Notes under the pieces: model-generated
Databases searched by the model: none
Seen by the model: only the letters and a program-made list of their open reading frames with translations
Told to the model about the DNA's origin: nothing
Position numbers and translations under genes: made by a program
Assembly: GCF_040412425.1 (NCBI RefSeq)
Contig: NC_089781.1
Coordinates: forward strand, 52,261,727-52,325,726
DNA length: 64,000 nt
DNA from: Macrobrachium rosenbergii
Taxonomy: Eukaryota; Arthropoda; Malacostraca; Decapoda; Palaemonidae
Reading direction: 5' to 3'
In this document: positions 55,110 to 64,000 of the stretch, piece by piece
Layout: each line of letters starts with the position of its first letter
Numbering within the stretch: the first letter of the stretch is position 1

Positions 55110-56886
55110 ATGAAAATAAAGATTTAAGTACCCCTGGACCCATTGATGGTAGTGACTCGGCACAGTTGACGACTGCTGGAACCTCCTCTGACAACTCTCT
55201 CTGGAAAAATCAGAAGAAAATACCAAATACTTTACACTGGAACCCTATGCTCCAATGAAAAAACAAATCAAAAAAACCAAATATCTTGACCCAACATTGA
55301 CTCCACTTCGACTCCCTCTTTGGGAGTGCAAGTTGGTCAAGATTCCTAACCTTAGAAACAGATAAAAAAATATTGCCATTGAAACTTGAAAACTTCCTAT
55401 TGAATCGACATTCAACTACTGAAATGTCATTCAGACAAGTAAAAGAACAGATGTGGTTGATAGAAACCACTACAAGAAATCAATCGGAAAACTACTTAAA
55501 TATAAAAAATATTGATAATGTAAAAGTAAATATTAAAAAACATGACAATATGAACAGTGTACAGGGTACCATAGTACTTCCTGATAATGATGAACCAATA
55601 GAAAAGAAAATATTGCTAGATTCCCTTAAAAAAAGGTACAACAATATACAAGACTGCGAAATTTACAACAAAGCTAGTAGACGGAGTAATGAAAAAATAC
55701 TAAGAATAGCAAAGATAAAATTTGAAGGCCATGAATTACCCTTAAAAATAAAAATCTTAGGCCAAAGCAGAGAACTGAAACCGTATGTCCCTAAACCACT
55801 GCAGTGCCAAAACTGTAGTATGTATGGACATACAAGAAAAAATTGCCATAATGCATCTGTATGTGCATACTGTGGATCTGACAAAACATGCCACACAGTG
55901 GAGGTGTGGTGAACCAAAATGCCTGAACTGTGGACAAAATCACCATGCAAGATCTAAGGAATGTATATATTATATATACAATACGGAATTGAAATTACTT
56001 CAAGAAAGGACAGGAATGCCTATAAAAGAGGCCAAATTAGAATTAAAGGTTAGAGGAATGCATGATCCCGCTAAGAAACGAACTTTTTCTTTAGCAATAA
56101 GATCAAACAAAGAAACAAAAACGGAAATAAATAAGAGTAACAAAACCCTGATAGATCAATCTCAAAGAAAAAATAACCACTTTGCAAGAAGAAACTAATA
56201 TAGCAAAGGACCAAATGAATGGATACAAATCTTTGCTCAAATTCATTTGAGATTTTAAGAGAAATAGAATCACTAGAAGACAATACAAGCACCACAGAAA
56301 TATTAAAAGATAGTTCTGATGAATTAGAAACTAAAGAAAAAAAGAGACCTTTAGAGAGAACTCCACCCAAGACCAACAAAAAACCAACTATTATTAGAGA
56401 TACATCCATTAAAATAAAGGTAAAAGACCCCAAGAAAGAACATAAACCAAATAATAAGAAAATACCTTTGTCTCCTAAAGTAATAATAAAACCAATAGAA
56501 ACAGATACCCAGAACACCAAAGAAATAGCAGAGGAACAAACCATTGACAATAATGATTATGTGATGGGAGAAGAGATTACCCCATCACCAACAATAGGTG
56601 CAGCAAGAGTAAATGAAAAAACGACACACGAAAACACATGTGGATGTAATGAATGTTTCATTGAACTGTGCAACAAAAATGAAAGCATAACAAAGGACAG
56701 TTTAACAAACAGTATAAAAATTTTATAAGTTACAGAAATAAAGAAACTACTAGTTTGGACACTCACGAAAAGGGCTGTATGTGCATTGGACACATAATGT
56801 CCTATAAAGAAAAACAAATGAATATTGTAAATAGGATTTTAGAAAAAATGCAGATTGATGATCCACAAAAAGAAAATAAAACTTGA
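55110..56886 (+). pseudogene. LINE A6 ORF1 (Gag-like, three knuckles, Cys-rich end)
   Basis: ATG at 55110, but the frame that continues into the DLSTPGP block is offset, so the start is broken. Readable parts: LKLENFLLNRHSTTEMSFRQV (55379), ILLDSLKKRYNNIQDCEIY, IAKIKFEGHELPLKIKILGQ (55710-55770), then CQNCSMYGHTRKNC (about 55806), a second knuckle with a frame change near 55880, and CLNCGQNHHARSKEC (about 55921). The linker has KKRPLERTPPKTNKKPTIIR (56340-56400) and IPLSPKVI. The C-terminal domain CGCNECFIELCNKN ... GCMCIGH ... YKEKQ lies at 56640-56815. The stop is at 56884-56886. Frame changes also lie near 56197 and 56725. Confidence 0.85.
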
Positions 56887-56916
56887 ACACACTAACGTTA
56901 TACTTTCAATAATTAT

Positions 56917-59900
56917 ATTATTTAATGGAACGTAAATGGTCTACAGACCAGATTACATTTGGGAGAAATACAACGATTACTAAAGGAATATGAGCCAATG
57001 GTAATATGTTTACAACATGTCAACAAAACAATATCAAAAAATAGGTAAATACACCATAGTATCTACATCTAGAGAAGAAGAAGGAAATTTAGGTACTGCT
57101 ATATATGTACACAACAAAGTATGTTATGACAGAGTAGCTGTAAATTTTAATGACTTGCAAATATCAAGTATTAAAATACGGATAAAAAATGATAATTACA
57201 TAATTTATAACTTATATAACCAACCTAATAAAAGTTACAACATTGATAAACTTAAAGATTTACTTAACAATGCCAAGGAACCTACATTAATAGTAGGTGA
57301 TTTTAACGCTCACAACCCAATATGGGACTGTCATTGTACAAACTCAAATAGAACAGGTAGTAAAATAGAAGAGTTCATGGATTCAAACATGTGCTGTATA
57401 AATGATGACGAAATTAGTACATATTTTTCAAAAACACATGGAACATTTTCCTCAGTAGACTTAACTTTATGTACAACAAGCATAGTTGACAGATTGGATT
57501 GGAATACAGTTGATGACTTGTACACCAGTGATCATTTCCCAATATTAATTTCCTTATTGCAAAATAATCCTGCAAAACATGTCCCTCACTATAACATTTA
57601 TAAAGCAGATTGGGAGCGATATGAAATCCACACTAGAAATATCCCACAATTTGAATATTTAAAGGACCATAATGAAACTAATTTATTTCTTGTTGATTTC
57701 ATTAAAAATGCTGCTGATAAAGCAATACCAAAGACAAAACCCCATCCAACAAAACACAAAGTTCCCTGGTGGTCTGATGAGTTAACAGAATTAATAAATA
57801 TAAAACATTCAATAGGGAGACGATTAGATAATTTGAATTGAAACTTCAATAAAATAAATAAAAAATTACTGATATTAGAAAGAACTTTACAAAAAATTAC
57901 TGTATTATTACTAGAAATTGATACATTAAAACCTGTATACAACAAAATATCTGCAAAATTTAAAAAAGAAGTAATTCAAGGAAGAATCATTTCATGGAGG
58001 AAATATGTATCAGATCTCTCTAATAATACTCCCATACAAAAAATATGGGAAAAATTCAGGAAAATAAATGGTACCCATGTTAAACCACCTAGACATGCCA
58101 TATTAAAAGATGGGAAAAGAACACTTGATCCAAAAGAAATAAGTAATATAATGGGAGAAAATTTATCAAATGTAAGTAGTGATAAGAATTTAGATGAACA
58201 CTTCCGCTCAAAGAAAAATAAAATAGAATTAATAACAATAAATTTTGAAACAATAGAAGATATATATTATAATAGAAAATTTAGTATGTCAGAGATGGAA
58301 TATGCTCTCTCGAACAGCAATAAATCTGCTCCTGGAGGTGACAATATTTGTTTTGAGATGATCAGCCACTTAGCACCTTTGGCAAAGTCATACTTATTAG
58401 AGTTTTATAATCATTTATGGCTTCGAAATTTATTTCCAGATGAATGGCGTAAAGCTATAATAATTCCTATCTCCAAACCTGGAAAAGATCCCAGTAACGT
58501 AAATAATTACAGACCAATTTCTTTAACAAGCTGCTTATGCAAATTGTTAGAGAAAATGGTAAATGCTCGACTAACATGGCACATTCGAGAAAATAAAATT
58601 TTAACTCCCACTCAGTTTGGGTCACAGTGTAACAGATCCACATTGGATTCTCTCTGTAACTTAGAAGACCAATACATAGAGGTTTTGAACGAAAACAAAT
58701 TACTGTAGCTGTCTTTTTGACATTGAAAAAGCATATGATACTACATGGAGGTATGCTATATTAAAAACTTTACAAAACAACAACATCTGTGGATATTTAC
58801 CTAGGTTTATACAAAACTTTTGACAAATCGCAGTTTTCAGGTGAGAATTGATGATGTTCTGTCTAGAACATTTCCTCTTGAAAATGGTGTTCCACAGGAA
58901 GCGTCCTTAGTGGCACACTGTTTACTTTAGCAATTAATGATATCAGTAAAAATCTACCTATTGGCATTAAAAGTAACCTGTACATGGATGATTTTGCCAT
59001 ATATTATTCAGCATCCCGAATAAAACATGCAGAACGAATCGTTAATAAAAGCATAGTAAAAATAGATGAATGGGCCTCACCTGTAGGCTTTAAATTTTCC
59101 ATAGATAAAACTCAAGCAATCATGTTTTATAAAAATAAAAAGTGGAAAAAGGTTAAGAAATAGATTTAAAAATCAGAAACCATAGTATACCAATTGGCCA
59201 AACAGCAAAATTTTTAGGGATTAGTATTTGATACCCACTTGAATTGGAGAGCCCACATTACATATGCAAAATCTAAAAGTAAAAGAGCATTAAATCTAAT
59301 TAGAAAACTATCGAACACTACTTGGGGAGCCGATAGACATACCCTTACTGTGCTGTATAAGGCAACAGTGCTGTCCATCATTGATTATGGAAGCGAAGTA
59401 TATGGCTTGGCATCTGAAGCAGTTCTGAAAATGTTAGACCCTGTTCACAATGAAGTCCTTAGAATATGCTCAGGAGCCTTTAGGTCATCACCAAAATCAT
59501 CGTTACAAGTTGAATGTGGTGAACTGCCTTTGTCTCTCCATAGAGAGCTAGTAACAATGAAAAGTGCTTTAAGAATTCAAACTAGTGATTCTCCAACCCA
59601 AAAATTATTTGAATTAAGAGATGTATTTATAAACAACCATCCACCACCTTTCCCAATTAGAGCTAGAAGATTGTTTGAGTCGCTGAATATAAATATACAA
59701 GTGCCTGTAATAGTAAAATCACCTCCTCCTTGGACAATGAATAAAACGAGAATTTGCATACACCTCAAGTATTTATCAAAAAGTAACTCATATACAACAG
59801 AACACCATAGACAGCATACAGTAGAGCATATAAATCGAAAAGGTCCACATTACGCAATATATACAGATGGATCTAAATCAGAATATGGAGTAGGATATGC

Positions 59901-60669
59901 TGTAGTGTCCCAAGACAAAACTTATCAGTTCTCCCTGCCTAATAATGCTTCTGTATTTACAGCAGAATTGTATGGAATTGCATCAGCTATAAAAATTATT
60001 AAAGAATCATCATTCAATAATTTTGTGATTTTCAGTGATTCAAGAAGCGCTATAGAAACTATTCAAAGTTACAAATCAAATAATAATATAGTACAACAAA
60101 TTAAATTATATCTCCATAAATTATATAATAATGGAAAAAATTTAGAAATATGTTGGATCCCTGCGCATGTAGGGATCAAAGGAAATGAAGATGCAGACAA
60201 AGCAGCTAAAGCAGCAACTCACATGACAAGATCAAATGTGAATATCCCTGTTACTGATTATGTAACTCACATAAAAATGGGTATCATAAATAAATGGCAA
60301 TATATATATGGGAAGAAGAACCTGAAAGTAATAAACTGAAAGAAATAAAACCTAATGTTAAAAAATGGAGTTCATCATATCAGAGAGAGAGACACACAAG
60401 TAATTTTAACACCTCTCAGAATAGGCCATCCTCGTCTGACACATGGGCACTTAATGAGCAGCCCACATGGCCCGGGCCCTGAATGCTCAGAATGCAGAGT
60501 AATAATAACGGTCAGACATGTGTTATGTGAATGTGCAAAGTATGACCAACAACGAATGTCTACTTTTGGAAATAGATCAATGAAAGAAATTTTGTCAGAA
60601 TCTTTCACATTTTCAATCGTTCCAGTTTTGATGTTCTTGAAGAACTGTAATTTAATTAATAAAATATAA
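56917..60669 (+). pseudogene. LINE A6 ORF2 (endonuclease, RT, RNase H, finger), few breaks
   Basis: Begins II-stop-WNVNGL: a C-to-T change turns the Gln of the QWN motif into a stop. Endonuclease: VICLQHVNKT (about 57000, no QET), VGDFNAHNPIW (about 57295) and SDHFPI (about 57528). RT: NSNKSAPGGDN, YRPISLTS (about 58509), FDIEKAYDTTW (about 58718, after a one-base loss), a PQG motif with a one-base loss (58895) and an intact YMDD (58981-58992). RNase H: YTDGSKSEYGVG (about 59860), AELYGI, FSDSRS (about 60031) and PAHVGIKGNEDADKAA (about 60160). C-terminal finger: CSECRVIITVRHVLCEC (about 60484). Stop at 60667. Breaks: 56928, about 57035, 57839, 58709, 58895, 59160 and 60330. Confidence 0.9.
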
Positions 60670-61013
60670 AAATAAGTAAATAATAAAAGCATGAAAACCC
60701 TTTTAACATTTGAATTTTACAAAAAAGAAAAATTTTAAAAATTTTGTTTAATTTATATTCTGAATTTTAATATACCGTTTTAGTATGTATGTAAGGAAGT
60801 CTGAGTAAATGTATTTATTGTATGAGAGGATGTGTTATGTGCAGTTTTTAATTTAATTTTAATTCATTCATCTTTGTATCGGATGATCTATTGGGTCCTA
60901 GCGCTTGACTTCAGGCCTGGACCTAGTATTTTAATCAAATCCTTCGGGCCAGGCTTATGAGAGCTGAAAGTCAGCTCAGTGGTCTGGTTAAACTACTTTA
61001 ATAATAATAATAA
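60670..61013 (+). other. LINE A6 3' UTR, hairpins and TAA tail
   Basis: AT-rich UTR, then TTGGGTCCTAGCGCTTGACTTCAGGCC..., the AAATCCTTCGGGCC block, the hairpin arms GAGCTGA/TCAGCTC (60960-60977 with one changed base), AGTGGTCTGGTTAAACT and (TAA)n to 61013. Same order as at the end of A1, A2, A3 and A5. Confidence 0.8.
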
Positions 61014-61126
61014 TGTCAAGACCAGTCCTTTCCAAATCATATCTTGATAATATCTCATAAACAAAAGAGAGTAAATTTTATTTGTTTAAATATATCCACC
61101 AAGCCCAAAAAATAGTTTTCCCATTA

Positions 61127-64000
61127 GTACTAATGTATGGGAACTGTTGATCTAATTATCAAACTCTTAGGGCTCGAAGTGATTAGCACTGAAGGTACTG
61201 CTCCATGACCATAGCCCAGGCATTGTGTTTCTCCAGGAAACTAAGCTTGGAAGCACTCAATATAATCTTGGGTTAAATTACAGCATTTATAATTCTCCAC
61301 CACCAATCAGAGATAGATCTAAGGGAGGTGCAGCAATTATTGCACATAAGTCGTTGCAACAGTCCTTGCTATCAATTTATACTCATCTCCAAGCTGTAGC
61401 AGTAACTTTTATTTTAGACAAGCATATTACAGTTTGCTCTCCATCTATCTTCCTCCTGATTTGGATTTCACTTATAATGATATTCATTTACTGATCAATC
61501 AGCTTCCTACTCCTTTCCTCCTCCTTGGTGATTTTAATGGTCACAACCCCATCTGTTGTGGGAACACAACAGATGTGAAGCGTAGGATGTTGGAGGATAT
61601 TATGGATGATCGTAATATCTATACTCAATAATGGAGCCATGACTTACCATAACATCTACTCCAATACTTATTCGGCTATCGATCTGAGCTTTTGCTCATC
61701 TTGTGTTCACATTGATTATGAATGGTCAGTAAATGAATATCCAAATGGGAGTGACCACTTCCCATTTCATATAAAAACAGTTAAGAATCAGCCCTTTGAG
61801 TCACCTCCCAAATGGAAGGTAGATGAAGCATACTGGAAGAAATTTAGTGAGTGTGTTCTCAAGGACAAGAATGCAAAATCATTTCCATCCATCTCAGAGG
61901 CATATAATTACTTCAGTGACACCACCGTCAACAGTGCAATTGCCTCTGTGCCAACAACAAAAGGAAAGCCCTCTAGACCAGCAGCTCCTTGGTGGAACAA
62001 AACCTGCAGCAGTACGAGAAAGATCAGTAGAAAATGCTACAAAAAGTATAAGAGGAGTGGAACTGCCCAAGCCAAAGTTATTTACCAACGTGCTTGTCCA
62101 AACAAAATAAATATTTTAAAAAAGCAAAAAGAGTCATGGATGTACTGCATTAATGGCATTAGCTCAAAAGCACCACCTAAAATGATTTGGAAGAAAATTA
62201 AAAAACTAAATGGCACGTTTGTCCCTGAACCTCTGCCTACCCTTAAGATAAATGGTGACCTAATCACCCAACCAGAGAGGTATGCAAAAAATTAGAAGAA
62301 CATTTCTCAAGAATACCGAGTAGTGAGAACTGTTCTGTAGAATTTCAAGACATTAGGAATGCCCAGATTTCTCTTGATTTAAGTGAAAATAATTGTGAAC
62401 CATATAATGCAAAATTTACACTGCAGGAACTCAAAGATGCCCTGCAGAATACCAAACCATCGCCCCCTGGTGAAGATAAAATACTCTATGAAATGCTGAA
62501 ACATCTCCCAGAAAAGTCAAAGAAATTTCTTTTAGATATAAAATAAATGAAATCTGGGAAACAGGTAATATCCCTAAGAATTTGAAATTATCATTAATCC
62601 TCCCTATGAAGAAACCAAACAAGGATCCTGCTTTACCCAGCATCTACAGACCAATAGCTCTCACCAGTTGTGTTTGTAAGCTCATGGAAAAGATGATTAA
62701 CACCAGACTTGTATGGCACTTAGAAAAAAATAAGTTGCTTTCTCCATTCCAGTTTGGCTTTAGGAAAACTAGATCTACTTTAGATCCCTTGCTGAAACTC
62801 TCAAACAAGGTTTTGCCAAACAATAGGAGTTTTTTTTGATTTGGAAAAAGCATATGACACCACATAGCATTATGGTATTATGAAAAAGTTGTATAAGATG
62901 GGCAGTAAAGGAAAAATTATCAGATTTATAAATTCGTTTTTATCAGAAAGATATATAAAGGTAAGAGTTTGGAATCATGTATCACAACATTTCTTACAAG
63001 AAGAGGAAGTGCCTCAGGGTAGTGTCCTTAGTGTCCCCCTTTTTGCTATTGCCATTAATGGAGTATTAGAAAAGATACCATCACCAGTAAAAGGCTCTTT
63101 ATTTGTAGATGATTTGGCTCTGTACTGCACAGAATGTGATGCAGCATCTACTAGCAGGTTCATGCAAATAGCCATCGATAAAATAAACAAGTGAGCTAGT
63201 GAGGAAAGGTTTCGATTTTCCGAATCTAAAACTGTTATTGTTCGGTTCTGCAGATGCCGAACTAAGGAAACCATTCCAACTCTTACCTTAAATGGGATTA
63301 TTTTGCATTACTCTACTGAAGTAAAATTTTTAGGAATGGTATTTGATGAAAAGTTCACTTGGAATAATAATATTGACCAGTTAAAAGTGAAAGTGAAGAG
63401 ATCACTAAATATTTTAAAAGTAATATCTAATTTTAATTGTGGTGCTGATTAGAAATCGTTGTTAAGGCTTTATAATGTAGTATGTTTATCTAAGTTAGAC
63501 TATGGTTGCCAAGTATTCTCATCTGCTTCAAAGACTGAACTTAAGGAATTGGACGCTGTGCATAATATGGGGCTAAGGATCTGCACTGGAACTTTTAGAA
63601 CTTCACTCTTTGAAAGTATTTATGTAGACTCCCATCAGCTACCACTGGACTTGAGGAGGCATGAGCTAGTTCTGAGATATGCCATGCAGCTGAAAAGCAC
63701 AAAGGAGAATCCTTCTTTTGAGATCTTAAACAGTGTGACTCAAGTCTTTGTGGATCTAGATCTTCAATGCCATTTCAAATCAGACAGCTGGGTGAACTGG
63801 AGGATGAAAGTATAAAAACACGGAAGATCCTACAAGTTAAACATCCAGGTATCCCTCCATGGTTTATTCCAGCAATAAATGTCTGCATTAAAGAGGAAAG
63901 ATCATTTGGAAGAAGAAGTCGGAAACAAGTTTTTGGAGCATGATGAGATGCATATAAATGACAGGAAAATCTAGACTGACGGATCAAAATCGGAAGATGG
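61127..64000 (+). pseudogene. LINE C2 ORF2 (endonuclease, RT, start of RNase H), cut by window end
   Basis: C2 segment 2 begins at 61014 with the right target duplication and the last bases of the ORF1 region. Endonuclease: FLQETKLGS with the catalytic Glu (about 61228), LLGDFNGHNP (about 61523) and SDHFPF (about 61753). RT: PPGEDKI (about 62464), YRPIALTS (about 62644), FFDLEKAYDTT (about 62832), EEVPQGSVLS (about 63004) and an intact catalytic box FVDD (about 63103). RT-to-RNase H linker to about 63960, then TDGSKSED at the window edge. Frame changes near 61440, 61640, 62290, 62550, 62800, 63190 and 63450. The copy is fairly well preserved and is the reference for family C here. Confidence 0.88.

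Larger units (their letters stand above)
54515..61013 (+). mobile_element. LINE family A, copy A6, full length (nested in C2)
   Basis: 6499 bp from CCCCCTCGACATG to TAATAATAATAATAA with a perfect target-site duplication. All parts are present: ribozyme-like head, leader, ORF1, ORF2, hairpins and tail. Coding text has relatively few breaks, so it is the best reference copy for family A in this window. It was inserted at a (T)GTCAAG site in the ORF1 region of LINE C2. Confidence 0.95.

Overview
This is a eukaryotic, AT-rich window made almost entirely of transposable elements nested in each other. I see no bacterial-type operon and no complete host gene. The mix of elements (LINEs with an APE endonuclease, reverse transcriptase and RNase H, a CsRn1-type Ty3/gypsy element, an Academ-like DNA transposon, a TTAA-flanked element, tRNA-derived SINEs and a ~377-bp satellite) suggests an arthropod, most likely a crustacean. 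The species is inferred from general resemblance, not shown by a gene.

Three related LINE families dominate; I call them A, B and C. Each encodes ORF1 (a Gag-like protein with CCHC knuckles) and ORF2 (endonuclease, RT, RNase H and a C-terminal Cys/His finger). Their tails differ: A ends in (TAA)n, B in (CATC)n and C in (AATC)n. They belong to the I/Nimb/Ingi-like LINEs with RNase H. Every copy here is broken by stops, frameshifts or deletions. A6 (54515-61013) is structurally full length and has a perfect 13-bp target-site duplication.

Layout, left part (1-31303): LINE A3, whose 5' half lies left of the window, is the host of LINE C1. C1 is interrupted by LINE A1 (1-2374), an Academ-like transposon with ~515-bp inverted repeats and an XPG-type nuclease (4047-10143), a satellite block (11090-18985) that itself holds LINE A2 (11877-16970), and LINE B (20100-26641). 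C1 ends at about 27156, followed by a second copy of its last 62 bp. A3 then resumes to 31303 and carries three short 3'-end fragments of family C. Middle (31304-31813): about 510 bp of the only apparently non-repetitive DNA, with one candidate exon. Right part (31814-64000): LINE A4 is the host. It contains LINE A5 (32633-38901, with three SINE insertions), a CsRn1-like LTR element (39806-49738) with another LTR element inside one of its LTRs (40041-44975), a TTAA-flanked 1.76-kb element (49787-51543), and LINE C2 (51842 to the window end). C2 in turn contains a solo LTR (52065-52428) and LINE A6.

The most interesting signal is at the LINE 5' ends. The first ~86 nt of families A and C can be drawn as an HDV-like self-cleaving ribozyme (P1, P2, P3, a seven-base L3, P4, and a C-Y-A-A joint), with compensatory base changes between copies. 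The predicted 5' edge of P1 is also the element/target junction defined by target-site duplications. Family B keeps P1, L3 and P3. Other notable signals are a 5' module shared by otherwise diverged families A and C, a tRNA-derived SINE that shares its 3' end with family A, absence of the usual catalytic Glu motif from the family A endonuclease, and a 3' hairpin kept in all three LINE families although their tails differ.
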